Assembly: GCF_900182645.1 (NCBI RefSeq)
Contig: NZ_FXTA01000002.1
Span: forward strand, 1,175,414-1,239,413
Origin: Flavobacterium resistens
GTDB lineage: Bacteria; Bacteroidota; Bacteroidia; Flavobacteriales; Flavobacteriaceae
DNA length: 64,000 bases
Direction of reading: 5' to 3'
Part shown: in pieces, positions 19,058 to 28,624 of the stretch
Position numbering within the stretch: the first letter of the stretch is position 1
Layout: each line of letters starts with the position of its first letter
Notes under the pieces: model-generated
Told to the model about the DNA's origin: nothing
Databases searched by the model: none
What the model saw: only the letters and a program-made list of their open reading frames with translations
Program-made: the position numbers and the translations under genes

Positions 19058-20488
19058 ATGTTATTAAAAAAATTACAGCTAAAAACAATTGATTACAAGC
19101 TTGTATTGACAATGTGTTTTTTACTTTTTTTCAGCTCAATGGTTTCGGCTCAGGAAATTATTCCAGATGTTGTAGCTCAAAAACCAGCTGAAGTTCCTGT
19201 TGGAAGACAAAAAATTGATGGTATTATTGCTACCGTTGGAGATTATATTGTTTTAGACTCAGATATTGATAAAGGATTTTTAGAGATTACAGCTCAAGGT
19301 GGTTCTGTAAAAGATATTACAAGATGCCAAATGTTGGGTAAACTTCTTGAAGATAAATTATACGCGCACCAAGCGATTCAGGATAGTATCATTGTTAGTG
19401 ATGCTGAAATTAGAGGCATGATGGAAGACCGTTTAAACTATATGGTTAAACAGGTTGGTGACATTAATAAAGTAGTGGAGTACTACAAGAAAAGCTCAGT
19501 TGAAGAATTCAAAACGTATTTTGCTGACATCTTAAAAGAGCAAAAGTTAGCTTCTGAAATGAGAGATAAAATCATTAAAGAAGTTGAAATTACGCCGGAA
19601 GAAGTTCGTAATTTCTTCAAAAAAATACCAAAAGATGAATTGCCGACTTTTGGAGCTGAAATGGAAGTAGCACAGATTGTAGTAGAACCAAAAGTTTCAA
19701 AAGAAGACAAACAGAAAGTAATCGATAGATTGAATGCAATCAGACAGGATGTTATAGCAGGTTCAAGTTTTGCAACAAAAGCCGTTTTGTATTCTATGGA
19801 TCCAGGATCATCTTCTAACGGTGGATATTATAAAATGACTCGAAAAACTCCTTTTGTAAAAGAGTTTAAAGATGTTGCTTTTAGTTTGCAGGAAGGTGAA
19901 ATTTCTCAGCCTTTTGAAACAACTTTTGGATTCCATATTATCATGGTCGACAAGATTAAAGGGCAAGAAGTAGAATTACGCCATATTTTAATTTCGCCAA
20001 CTGTTTCTGAAAACGCTTTAAAAGAAGCTAAAGACAGAATCACAAATATTCGAAACAAAATCGTAAACAAAGAGGTTTCTTTTGCTGATGCTGCAAGAAC
20101 GGAGTCTGATGAGAAAGAAACAAGGGCAAATGGAGGAATTTTAATAAATCCTAATACGCAAGATACGCGTTTTGAATTGACTAAAATGGATCCTCAATTA
20201 TATAGTCAGGTTTCAAATTTGAAAGATACTGAAGTTTCTCAGCCACTTTTAAATGTAGATGAAAAAAGCGGTAAAAAGACCTATAAAATAATTACTGTAA
20301 CAAACAGAATTAACGAGCATACCGCAGATTATGCACTGGATTATACAAAAATTAAAGATTTAGCATTGAAAGAAAAACAAATTGATGCGATTGCTAAATG
20401 GTTTGATAAAAAGATAAAAGATACATACATTAAAATTATTGGAGAATACAGACAATGTAATTTTGCTAATAATTGGCTGAAAAAATAA
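19058..20488 (+). CDS. SurA-like periplasmic peptidyl-prolyl isomerase/chaperone
   Basis: A 476-aa exported foldase. An N-terminal signal segment (about residues 14-31, ending VSAQ) precedes a SurA-type N-terminal chaperone domain (about 50-170). Two parvulin (PPIC) domains follow: one around 195-300, containing FGFHIIMVDKIKG at its end, and one around 308-410, beginning VELRHILISPTVSE. By family knowledge it escorts unfolded outer-membrane proteins across the periplasm. The order N-domain, parvulin 1, parvulin 2, short C-terminus is that of SurA. In E. coli surA is next to lptD; here the downstream neighbour is a MoxR ATPase, so a name based on synteny is not possible. A terminator follows at 20505. 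Confidence 0.9.
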   Translation: MLLKKLQLKTIDYKLVLTMCFLLFFSSMVSAQEIIPDVVAQKPAEVPVGRQKIDGIIATVGDYIVLDSDIDKGFLEITAQGGSVKDITRCQMLGKLLEDKLYAHQAIQDSIIVSDAEIRGMMEDRLNYMVKQVGDINKVVEYYKKSSVEEFKTYFADILKEQKLASEMRDKIIKEVEITPEEVRNFFKKIPKDELPTFGAEMEVAQIVVEPKVSKEDKQKVIDRLNAIRQDVIAGSSFATKAVLYSMDPGSSSNGGYYKMTRKTPFVKEFKDVAFSLQEGEISQPFETTFGFHIIMVDKIKGQEVELRHILISPTVSENALKEAKDRITNIRNKIVNKEVSFADAARTESDEKETRANGGILINPNTQDTRFELTKMDPQLYSQVSNLKDTEVSQPLLNVDEKSGKKTYKIITVTNRINEHTADYALDYTKIKDLALKEKQIDAIAKWFDKKIKDTYIKIIGEYRQCNFANNWLKK

Positions 20489-20504
20489 TTTTTATTAAAT
20501 AAAT

Positions 20505-20546
20505 AAAAGAGTTAGTTTTATGAATCCATAGAGCTGACTCTTTTTT
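20505..20546 (+). terminator. Terminator between the SurA-like gene and moxR
   Basis: AAAAGAGTTAG (20505-20515) pairs with CTGACTCTTTT (20534-20544), with one T-G pair, and continues into T. It ends only 20 nt before the moxR ATG. Confidence 0.75.
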
Positions 20547-20565
20547 AATTTAAAAACATACTTAA

Positions 20566-21519
20566 ATGTCTGACGTAACAGCAATTCATAATTTAGTTCA
20601 AAAACGAAACGAGTTAAAATCAGAAATAGCAAAAATAATTGTAGGCCAAGATGCAGTAGTTGATCAAATTTTACTGTGTATATTTTCAGGAGGACATGCT
20701 TTGTTGATTGGAGTTCCTGGTTTGGCAAAAACATTAATGATAAATACTTTATCTCAAGCTTTAGGTTTAGATTTTAAAAGAATTCAGTTTACACCGGATT
20801 TAATGCCATCTGATATTTTAGGAAGTGAGATTTTAGATGAAAACAGACAGTTTAAATTTATCAAAGGGCCAATTTTCTCTAATATTATTTTGGCAGATGA
20901 GATCAACAGAACACCGCCAAAAACGCAGGCAGCTTTACTTGAAGCCATGCAAGAGCGCTCGGTTACTATTGCTGGTCAGAATTACAAATTAGATTTGCCG
21001 TATTTTGTATTAGCAACGCAAAATCCAATTGAGCAGGAGGGAACATATCCATTGCCAGAAGCGCAATTAGATCGTTTTATGTTTGCAATCAAATTAGAAT
21101 ATCCAACTTTTGAGGAGGAAGTTCAGGTTGTAAAACGCACTACATCTGACGTAAAAACAGCAATTAATGCTTTGTTTACCGCACAGGAAATTATTGATTT
21201 TCAACATTTGATCCGCAGAATTCCTGTAGCTGATAATGTAATTGAATACGCAGTAACATTGGTAAGTAAAACACGTCCAGATAACAAATTGTCGAATGAT
21301 TTTGTAAAAAATTATTTAGATTGGGGAGCGGGGCCGAGAGCTTCACAGAATTTAATTTTGGCAGCAAAAGCTCACGCAGCATTTAATGGTAAATTTTCTC
21401 CAGATATTGAAGATGTAAAAGCAGTTGCAGTTGGAATTTTAAGACACAGAATTATTAAAAATTACAAAGCAGATGCTGAGGGAATAACAGAAGAAGTTAT
21501 TATTCAGAAGCTGTTGTAA
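20566..21519 (+). CDS. MoxR-family AAA+ ATPase
   Basis: A 317-aa ATPase. Walker A is the MoxR form GVPGLAKT (about residues 46-53) and Walker B is IILADEINR. Sensor 1 is in VLATQNPIEQEG, followed by YPLPEAQLDRFMF, the hallmark of the MoxR group. The C-terminal lid contains GAGPRASQNLILAAKAHA. MoxR ATPases work as chaperones in assembling or activating complexes, usually with von Willebrand A or DUF58 proteins encoded beside them. None follows here: the next genes are on the other strand. One of these is a VIT-domain protein, a fold that usually accompanies vWA domains. It may be read through from the SurA-like gene, as no promoter is visible in the short gap. Confidence 0.92.
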   Translation: MSDVTAIHNLVQKRNELKSEIAKIIVGQDAVVDQILLCIFSGGHALLIGVPGLAKTLMINTLSQALGLDFKRIQFTPDLMPSDILGSEILDENRQFKFIKGPIFSNIILADEINRTPPKTQAALLEAMQERSVTIAGQNYKLDLPYFVLATQNPIEQEGTYPLPEAQLDRFMFAIKLEYPTFEEEVQVVKRTTSDVKTAINALFTAQEIIDFQHLIRRIPVADNVIEYAVTLVSKTRPDNKLSNDFVKNYLDWGAGPRASQNLILAAKAHAAFNGKFSPDIEDVKAVAVGILRHRIIKNYKADAEGITEEVIIQKLL

Positions 21520-21537
21520 CTATTTATATTATATAGG

Positions 21538-21571
21538 AAAGCCTGACAAGATTAAGATTTTGTCAGGCTTT
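21538..21571. terminator. Shared terminator of moxR and the XrtN pair
   Basis: AAAGCCTGACAA (21538-21549) pairs with TTGTCAGGCTTT (21560-21571), followed by T7 on the plus strand. It lies between convergent genes. Confidence 0.85.
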
Positions 21572-21574
21572 TTT

Positions 21575-22807
21575 TTATTGCTGAATTTTAGTTGTTTCAT
21601 TAATCAAGCGCACAGATTTATTGGTGAATAGTTTGATTAAAAGAACTTCAGGAAGAGAAGTATATTTTTTTGAATCACATTCGTACCACCAATACGAATT
21701 GTATTGAATGTTGTTTTTCTCCATTTTTACCTGCCATATTTTTTGATTTCCTCTGGCAGTTTCTTTTTTCTCTATAATTTTATAGCCATTTCCAGTCCAG
21801 CAAACTAACGGATTATGAGCTGGAGTTTTTATATAAATCAACTTACTTGGAGTTGAAATTTTAAAAACTTCATTGTTTACCCAAGTTCCATTTTGAATGG
21901 AATACTCTGAACTTAAATTTTCAAGTAAATTGTTTGGCTGTATTTTCTTTATTTCAAAACTGGTTGCAAACAGGATTGAAGTTGCTACAATTATAATGAC
22001 GAATTTATGTTGTTGCTTTTCTGTCTGAATTTCTTCTGTCTTCGGTTTAAAAAAATGGATCAGAAAAAGCATTGGAACAATTTGATAAAATACAAAACAC
22101 AAGATTCCAATAGTATGATGCAGTACATTTTCCTGAGTACATTGGAACAAAATAAGCGTAATGATTCTAAAGTAATTTGAAATTATATTGAGAATAATCA
22201 CAACTACACAAAAAAGAAAAATCTGAAGGATATTGAAATATTTTGACTGTTTCTTTTCTTCTAAAGTTAATATAAAAGCGCCTGAAAGTAATCCGGTTTT
22301 AAACATTGATAACCCCATACAAGCGGTGTCGACTGTAATTTTTGCATTATTAATATAAAAATTGACGCCTTCTATTTTGTCAATGACTATGAAATTCTTT
22401 AAAACGATATAAACATGGTAACAGAGAATTTGTTTTATTTCGGTTGTCATGTAGTCGAAAAAAGTACTGAACACAGAAGAGAAAAGCAAAATACAAATCA
22501 AAGCAATAAATGAAAATTTTTGTGTAAAACTATAATACAATAAACAGACAAATAATGCCAAAGCTAAAAGATGCAATGATTTAGTATGCAAGCGAAAGCT
22601 TATAAATTCTAGTATAAAAATCATTGCAAAAAGCGGATAACTTATGTTGAAAGTCGTTTTTCGGCTCCCAATAAAAAACAACCCGATTGAAGCTAAAATT
22701 CCAAACAAATTATTATTCAATCCTGCTGAAATTATACTGTAGTTTAAAAGTAAAAGACAGCCGAAAATCAGCAGGACAGTTTTTTTGTATTCCAGTAATA
22801 GATTCAT
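21575..22807 (-). CDS. xrtN: Exosortase N (XrtN), polytopic membrane protease-transferase
   Basis: A 410-aa multi-spanning membrane protein. The exosortase triad is visible: Cys163 in DTACMGLSMFKTG, Arg214 in NIISNYFRIITL and His230/231 in NVLHHTIGILCF. Exosortases are thought to cut a C-terminal PEP-type signal and pass the protein on to an attachment step. After the membrane core and one more transmembrane segment (about 268-285) there is a soluble tail. It contains HNPLVCWTGNGYKI, which resembles the EpsI-type domain that accompanies several exosortases. The gene starts immediately after the stop of the VIT-domain protein (no intervening base), whose C-terminus bears a PEP-type signal. This is the arrangement defined for XrtN in Bacteroidota: one enzyme, one adjacent target. 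The XrtN name rests on that context plus the motifs. Confidence 0.85.
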   Translation of the reverse strand: MNLLLEYKKTVLLIFGCLLLLNYSIISAGLNNNLFGILASIGLFFIGSRKTTFNISYPLFAMIFILEFISFRLHTKSLHLLALALFVCLLYYSFTQKFSFIALICILLFSSVFSTFFDYMTTEIKQILCYHVYIVLKNFIVIDKIEGVNFYINNAKITVDTACMGLSMFKTGLLSGAFILTLEEKKQSKYFNILQIFLFCVVVIILNIISNYFRIITLILFQCTQENVLHHTIGILCFVFYQIVPMLFLIHFFKPKTEEIQTEKQQHKFVIIIVATSILFATSFEIKKIQPNNLLENLSSEYSIQNGTWVNNEVFKISTPSKLIYIKTPAHNPLVCWTGNGYKIIEKKETARGNQKIWQVKMEKNNIQYNSYWWYECDSKKYTSLPEVLLIKLFTNKSVRLINETTKIQQ

Positions 22808-25303
22808 TTATACTGTTTGTTTTTTTGTTTTTCGGTAATAGAAATAAAGTGTTGCTGTTCCAATAATAATCAACAGCCATTCATGAGGTTCAGGGACTGC
22901 GCCGTCATTGTTTATTGAAGCATTTCCTAAAGTGTTTACGTTTTTCTCGATTCCGTTGTTTTTGTAATCTTCATCGGTTTCAAGAACAATTAAAGACGAA
23001 ATTGGCGTTACAATATTGGCATCTTTTGCTAGTTCAACATATTGATTATTTGCCAAAGTATCATTTTGAATTTTAACCTGTTCTTCTAGAACTTTCCCAA
23101 AAGCGTACATTCTGTAAATATGATTTGGTCCATTGTTTTTTGAATTAGTGTCTTGGGTGTTTTCATGAATTGAAACTTGTGACGGTTCAATGTTGATACT
23201 GTTTTGATCTGTTTTGTAAACTGGAAATTGATGATTGTTGATCATCTTTAAACAAGTAGCCAAACTGCTTTGAAAATAGTCAACGTATTTTTGTTCTTTC
23301 GCAGTCTGCCAAAACGAATTAATATCCTCACTGATATTGAAGACTTTTATATTCTTCTGTTTAGTTCCAGATTTAATTTTCTTCAGATAATCTGATTCTT
23401 CAAGTTCTTCAAAATTAGCAGAGAAAGTTCCTGATTTTGTTATCACTAAACTGTTTTTTGCCAATTTATAAAGGGGCAGTAATGTATACTGAGAATCTTC
23501 AAAGTCAAGCTGAATGGCTTTAAAATTCTCTTTGTTTATTTGTTTTTTTTGTCCATTTGCAAAAACATAAATATTTTGCTGGTCAAGATTGACAAATAAT
23601 TCTATTTGTTTGGTTGTCCAATTGCTGTTTAAATCCAAAATAATTTCAGAAGGAGTAAAAGGGATTACTGTTTTCGGAATTTCATTAACTGTATAAGTTT
23701 TTCCTTTCCAGGCAAATGAATTGTGGTTGATTTTGCTTAATGGCATTGTTGCTTCCCAATCGTCAAGTCCTTTAGACTGGTTCATGTAAAATCCTTTTTC
23801 AAACTCAAAATTTTTGCTGGTTTCTACTGCCGAATTTCCAGTTATTTGTATTCTCGAAATTGTTTCAGCATTTGAAATGTTCGGCCCTTTTATAGAAAGA
23901 CTTTGATATTTCATTTGACTATCTTCAACTTTTAGCGGAGTTGTAAAGCCGCATTTAAATTTTCTTGGAGTTTGTTTGTTAACTGGAAAAACTCTCACGA
24001 CGACTTTATTTCCTTCTTTCCATTGCATTAATGAAGGATCACGATATTCTACACCAACAATTTGAGTGTACGCTTTTTTAGCTTTTTCTTTAGTGGTCAG
24101 AACACCTTTGCGTTCCATTCCGTTAACCCATAAAGAAAGTGAAGTTGCGACAGAGCCTTCGGGTAATTGAAAAGAATAAATGGCTTCTTCGTTTCCCCGT
24201 GCATCTTCGGCAGATGCAATATCCATTGTAATTTCAGTGTATGCTAAACGTGCTTCTGGATATACTTTTACGTCTTCTTTAATTTTTTTGGTAAACAAAT
24301 CATCACCGTTCCAAAGCTGTTCTTCTGTTTCTAACCTTTTATCAAAATTCGATTTCAGAATATTGATTTTGTCATCATTGTCCAATCCAAGATCGTCACA
24401 AACTAAATAGGCAATACTGATAAAAGGATTATGAATTTTAGTTCCGTTGAATTGCTGTTTGCTGAAGGAATTAAAACGGTCGAACGAAAAGAAGTTATCA
24501 ATATTGATATAAACAAGACCTTTCTTGAGCAGAATTTCATTAAAAAAATTAGGTTTTATATTCTGAGAAACTGAGATGTATGCAGGTAAATCGGTATTAC
24601 TATTGAAAGAATTGATTTTTGCAATTTGAGCTATTTTTTTGCTTTCAATAACTAAACCGGCAGTAAAAATTAGAAATCCGATAAGCACGATTGAAAATCC
24701 AGCACTAAAGGAAAGATAATAAGGTCTGTTTTTAGGTAAATGAAAAATAATGGTTAGCAAATGAATGACTAAGATTATTGCTGGGACCATTCCGTAGAAA
24801 CCCATTCCCAAAGCCAATATTCCAATAAATGAATAGGGCAGAACGGGAATGAGAAATAAGGCAAAGTAAAATATAATCCAAAATGTAGCACCATTTACAA
24901 AATAAAACAGATATGTGCGTGGGCTTTTTATGTCATTTTGGTAAAGAAAAAAATTAGTGATGCAAAACACAAAAGTTGTCACATAAACCCAAACAGGTAA
25001 ATGTTGAAAAACAGGAATAAAAACATTTAAACTAAAACAGCCAATAAGCCAATTGAGCATCAAAAAAGGAGTAAGATGAAGATAGTCTTCTCTGTTTTTA
25101 AGAATAAGAAATGATACCACCGTTCCATAAATAAATTCGATAATCAAACTTATCGATCCAATAGATTCGAATTCGTGGAATGAGAATTCTTTAGAAGTGA
25201 GCGCACAAATCATAAATATTGTACTAAATAATGTCACTACGATGCTAGTTTGTGTACCTGCTTTTTGAGAATAATAATCTAAAATTTCAATTTTGTATTT
25301 CAT
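22808..25303 (-). CDS. XrtN-system VIT-domain protein with PEP-type C-terminal sorting signal
   Basis: An 831-aa membrane protein and likely sole substrate of the adjacent exosortase. Residues about 15-225 form some seven transmembrane segments. A VIT (vault/inter-alpha-trypsin) domain spans about 345-460, with EAIYSFQLPEGSVATSLSLW and KKAYTQIVGVEYRDPSLMQW. In the following region, IILDLNSNW occupies the place where a von Willebrand A metal site (DxSxS) would be expected, but the serines are not in register, so the fold may be degenerate. The C-terminus reads VPEPHEW, then a transmembrane helix, then RKTKK: an archetypal PEP-CTERM signal. Function is unknown. A substrate with a heavily membrane-embedded N-terminus is unusual for exosortases, whose known targets are mostly secreted. 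Confidence 0.85.
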   Translation of the reverse strand: MKYKIEILDYYSQKAGTQTSIVVTLFSTIFMICALTSKEFSFHEFESIGSISLIIEFIYGTVVSFLILKNREDYLHLTPFLMLNWLIGCFSLNVFIPVFQHLPVWVYVTTFVFCITNFFLYQNDIKSPRTYLFYFVNGATFWIIFYFALFLIPVLPYSFIGILALGMGFYGMVPAIILVIHLLTIIFHLPKNRPYYLSFSAGFSIVLIGFLIFTAGLVIESKKIAQIAKINSFNSNTDLPAYISVSQNIKPNFFNEILLKKGLVYINIDNFFSFDRFNSFSKQQFNGTKIHNPFISIAYLVCDDLGLDNDDKINILKSNFDKRLETEEQLWNGDDLFTKKIKEDVKVYPEARLAYTEITMDIASAEDARGNEEAIYSFQLPEGSVATSLSLWVNGMERKGVLTTKEKAKKAYTQIVGVEYRDPSLMQWKEGNKVVVRVFPVNKQTPRKFKCGFTTPLKVEDSQMKYQSLSIKGPNISNAETISRIQITGNSAVETSKNFEFEKGFYMNQSKGLDDWEATMPLSKINHNSFAWKGKTYTVNEIPKTVIPFTPSEIILDLNSNWTTKQIELFVNLDQQNIYVFANGQKKQINKENFKAIQLDFEDSQYTLLPLYKLAKNSLVITKSGTFSANFEELEESDYLKKIKSGTKQKNIKVFNISEDINSFWQTAKEQKYVDYFQSSLATCLKMINNHQFPVYKTDQNSINIEPSQVSIHENTQDTNSKNNGPNHIYRMYAFGKVLEEQVKIQNDTLANNQYVELAKDANIVTPISSLIVLETDEDYKNNGIEKNVNTLGNASINNDGAVPEPHEWLLIIIGTATLYFYYRKTKKQTV

Positions 25304-25334
25304 AGTTATATTTTTTAAAAAGCACTTTGAATTA

Positions 25335-25342
25335 CAAAGTTA
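25335..25342 (-). promoter_or_regulatory. -7 element of the VIT/XrtN operon
   Basis: The minus strand reads TAACTTTG, an exact TAnnTTTG match, about 32 nt upstream of the VIT protein ATG. A matching -33 is weak. Confidence 0.5.
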
Positions 25343-25690
25343 ATAGAATATTTGAAAAACCAGATTTTTTTAATTTATTTTTTTGAAGAAAATTAGGGAT
25401 GAATATTTTAGTTCTGAAAACTCCTTTTTAAGACGAAAAAAAGTTAACTATAACGTTATAATTTCTTATTTAGAACTATTCTTTGCGAAAATAGAGGTAA
25501 AATCTCACTTACTTTATAACATCAAATTCCGACTTTGTTAAAGAAAAGATTTTAAAATATTAAAAATTCATTTTTTTAATACAAAATTGATATTTTGGCA
25601 AAAACAAGCAGTGAAAATCGTTTTTTAGCAATAATAATTTTTGAAAAGGCGACTTTCATTATATTCTTTTTAATTCTCACCTTTAATCTC

Positions 25691-25698
25691 TAAATTTG
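25691..25698 (+). promoter_or_regulatory. -7 element of acnB
   Basis: TAAATTTG matches TAnnTTTG exactly, 29 nt before the ATG. The -33 is not clear. Confidence 0.5.
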
Positions 25699-25727
25699 CG
25701 TACAAAAAAAAATACTTCTAATATATT

Positions 25728-28499
25728 ATGAATACTTACAAAGATTACATTAACGAAATCGAAGAAAGAAAAGGTCAGGGACTTCACCCAAAGCCAATTG
25801 ATGGTGCAGAATTATTAAGCGAAATTATTTCGCAAATTAAAGATGTTGATAATGAATATAGAGAAGATTCTCTTAAATTTTTTATCTACAATACTTTGCC
25901 AGGAACTACAAGTGCTGCTGGCGAAAAAGCTAAATTTTTAAAAGAGATTATTCTAGGTGAATCTGTAGTGAAAGAAATTACTCCAGCCTTTGCTTTTGAA
26001 TTATTATCACACATGAAAGGTGGACCTTCTATTAAAGTTCTGCTTGATTTAGCTTTAGGTAATGACGTTGCTATTGCAAAAGAAGCGGCAAAAGTTCTTA
26101 AAACACAAGTTTTCCTTTACGAAGCAGATACAGATCGTTTAGTAGAGGCATTCAAAAATAATAATGAAGTTGCGAAAGAAATTCTTGAGAGTTATGCTCA
26201 AGCTGAGTTTTTTACAAAACTTCCAGAAGTAGCTGACGAAATTAAAGTTGTTACTTTTATTGCAGGTGAAGGAGATATTTCAACAGATTTACTTTCTCCA
26301 GGAAACCAGGCGCACTCGCGCTCAGACCGTGAACTTCACGGACAATGTATGATTACACCTCAAGCGCAGCAAGAAATTAAAGCTTTACAAGCACAGCATC
26401 CAGATGCAAGTGTAATGCTGATTGCTGAAAAAGGAACTATGGGAGTTGGTTCTTCTAGAATGTCAGGTGTAAATAACGTGGCACTTTGGACAGGAAAACA
26501 AGCAAGTCCATATATTCCATTCGTGAACATTGCTCCAATTGTTGGTGGAACAAATGGTATTTCTCCAATTTTCCTAACAACTGTTGATGTTACTGGTGGT
26601 ATTGGTTTAGATCTTAAAAACTGGGTTAAAAAAGTTGATGCTGAAGGAAATGTTATTCGTAACGAAAATGACGAGCCAATTTTAGAACAAACTTATTCTG
26701 TTGAAACTGGTACAGTTTTGACTATTAATATTAAAGAGAAAAAACTTTATAACGGCGATAAAGAATTAATCGATATTTCTAAGGCATTTACGCCTCAGAA
26801 AATGGAATTTATTAAAGCTGGTGGTTCATACGCTATTGTTTTTGGTAAAAAGCTACAGACATTAGCAGCAAAAGTTTTAAATGTTGAAGCACCTCTTGTA
26901 TATGCTCCATCAAAAGAAATTTCTCATGAAGGACAAGGTCTTACTGCTGTAGAGAAAATCTTCAACAAAAATGCTGTTGGTATCGCTCCAGGTAAAGTAT
27001 TACACGCTGGTTCTGACGTTCGTGTTGAAGTTAATATTGTAGGTTCTCAAGATACTACAGGTTTAATGACTGCTCAGGAATTAGAGTCTATGGCTGCTAC
27101 TGTAATTTCACCAATCGTTGATGGTGCTTACCAATCAGGTTGTCATACTGCTTCGGTTTGGGATAAAAAAGCACAGGCTAATATTCCTAAATTGATGAAA
27201 TTCATGAACGATTTCGGTTTGATCACAGCTCGTGACCCGAAAGGTGTTTATCATTCAATGACAGACGTAATCCACAAAGTACTTAATGATATTACTATTG
27301 ATGAGTGGGCTATCATTATTGGTGGTGACTCTCATACAAGAATGTCAAAAGGTGTTGCTTTTGGTGCTGACTCAGGAACTGTTGCTCTTGCATTGGCTAC
27401 CGGAGAAGCTTCTATGCCAATTCCAGAATCTGTAAAAGTTACTTTCAAAGGAGATATGAAAGGATACATGGACTTCCGTGATGTGGTTCATGCTACTCAA
27501 GCTCAAATGCTTCATCAATTTGGAGGAGAAAATGTTTTTCAAGGAAGAATTATCGAAGTTCACATTGGAACATTAACTGCTGACCAGGCATTTACATTTA
27601 CTGACTGGACTGCTGAAATGAAAGCAAAAGCTTCTATCTGTATTTCTGAAGATGATACTTTAATCGAATCATTGGAAATTGCAAAAGGCAGAATCCAAAT
27701 CATGATCGATAAAGGAATGGATAACGACAAACACGTTCTTCAAGGATTGATCAACAAAGCAGATAAGAGAATTACAGAAATTAAATCGGCTGAAAAACCA
27801 GCTTTAACGCCAGATGCAAATGCTAAATATTATGCTGAAGTTGTAGTTGATTTGGATCAAATTGCTGAGCCAATGATTGCCGATCCAGACGTAAATAATG
27901 CTGATGTTTCTAAAAGATATACTCACGATACAATTAGACCTCTTTCATTTTACGGAGGAGTGAAAAAAGTTGATTTAGGATTTATTGGATCTTGTATGGT
28001 TCACAAAGGCGATATGAAAATCCTTGCTCAAATGTTGAAAAACGTAGAAGCACAAACAGGAAAAGTTGAATTCAACGCTCCTCTTGTTGTTGCTCCTCCA
28101 ACTTACAACATTGTAGATGAATTGAAAGCAGAAGGTGATTGGGAAGTTTTACAAAGATATTCTGGTTTCGAATTCGACGATAATGCTCCAAAAGGTGCAG
28201 CACGTACAGAATACGAAAACATGTTGTACTTAGAGCGTCCAGGATGTAACCTTTGTATGGGTAACCAGGAAAAAGCGGCAAAAGGAGATACAGTAATGGC
28301 AACTTCAACTCGTTTGTTCCAAGGAAGAGTTGTTGAAGACAAAGAAGGTAAAAAAGGAGAATCTTTACTTTCATCTACACCAGTTGTGGTTCTTTCTACA
28401 ATTTTAGGTAGAACTCCAACTATTGAAGAATATACTGCTGCAGTAGATGGTATTAACTTAACAAAGTTTGCACCTTCAAACAAATCATTAGTAATGTAA
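25728..28499 (+). CDS. acnB: Aconitate hydratase B / 2-methylisocitrate dehydratase
   Basis: A 923-aa [4Fe-4S] enzyme that converts citrate to isocitrate in the TCA cycle; the AcnB type may also act on 2-methylisocitrate. The N-terminal HEAT-like domain (about 1-160) and the swivel domain, with EKGTMGVGSSRMSG, precede the catalytic domains. This order is the mark of AcnB, in contrast to AcnA with a C-terminal swivel. Cluster-region cysteines lie in GSCMVHKGDM and ERPGCNLCMGNQ, and the active-site block GGDSHTRMSKGVAFGADSG is present. The length is slightly above E. coli AcnB (865). A terminator follows, then a second, unrelated-type aconitase. Each gene thus seems to be a separate transcription unit. 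Confidence 0.97.
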   Translation: MNTYKDYINEIEERKGQGLHPKPIDGAELLSEIISQIKDVDNEYREDSLKFFIYNTLPGTTSAAGEKAKFLKEIILGESVVKEITPAFAFELLSHMKGGPSIKVLLDLALGNDVAIAKEAAKVLKTQVFLYEADTDRLVEAFKNNNEVAKEILESYAQAEFFTKLPEVADEIKVVTFIAGEGDISTDLLSPGNQAHSRSDRELHGQCMITPQAQQEIKALQAQHPDASVMLIAEKGTMGVGSSRMSGVNNVALWTGKQASPYIPFVNIAPIVGGTNGISPIFLTTVDVTGGIGLDLKNWVKKVDAEGNVIRNENDEPILEQTYSVETGTVLTINIKEKKLYNGDKELIDISKAFTPQKMEFIKAGGSYAIVFGKKLQTLAAKVLNVEAPLVYAPSKEISHEGQGLTAVEKIFNKNAVGIAPGKVLHAGSDVRVEVNIVGSQDTTGLMTAQELESMAATVISPIVDGAYQSGCHTASVWDKKAQANIPKLMKFMNDFGLITARDPKGVYHSMTDVIHKVLNDITIDEWAIIIGGDSHTRMSKGVAFGADSGTVALALATGEASMPIPESVKVTFKGDMKGYMDFRDVVHATQAQMLHQFGGENVFQGRIIEVHIGTLTADQAFTFTDWTAEMKAKASICISEDDTLIESLEIAKGRIQIMIDKGMDNDKHVLQGLINKADKRITEIKSAEKPALTPDANAKYYAEVVVDLDQIAEPMIADPDVNNADVSKRYTHDTIRPLSFYGGVKKVDLGFIGSCMVHKGDMKILAQMLKNVEAQTGKVEFNAPLVVAPPTYNIVDELKAEGDWEVLQRYSGFEFDDNAPKGAARTEYENMLYLERPGCNLCMGNQEKAAKGDTVMATSTRLFQGRVVEDKEGKKGESLLSSTPVVVLSTILGRTPTIEEYTAAVDGINLTKFAPSNKSLVM

Positions 28500-28524
28500 T
28501 CAAAAGATTATTTAATTATAATTC

Positions 28525-28557
28525 AAAAGCCCGAGTCATAAAACTCGGGCTTTTTTT
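28525..28557 (+). terminator. Terminator of acnB
   Basis: AAAAGCCCGAGT pairs with ACTCGGGCTTTT around a CATAAA loop and is followed by further T residues. Confidence 0.92.
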
Positions 28558-28624
28558 GTAATAATTGTTCTATTTTTTGTAACTTGTCATGTTCAAAAAA
28601 CAATAATAAAAACAAGTAAATCTT

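Larger units (their letters stand above)
25304..25727. other. Divergent promoter region between the VIT/XrtN operon and acnB
   Basis: About 424 nt, very AT-rich and without a gene. It holds a -7 box for each direction (25335-25342 minus, 25691-25698 plus). I see no palindrome that would mark a regulator site. Confidence 0.5.
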
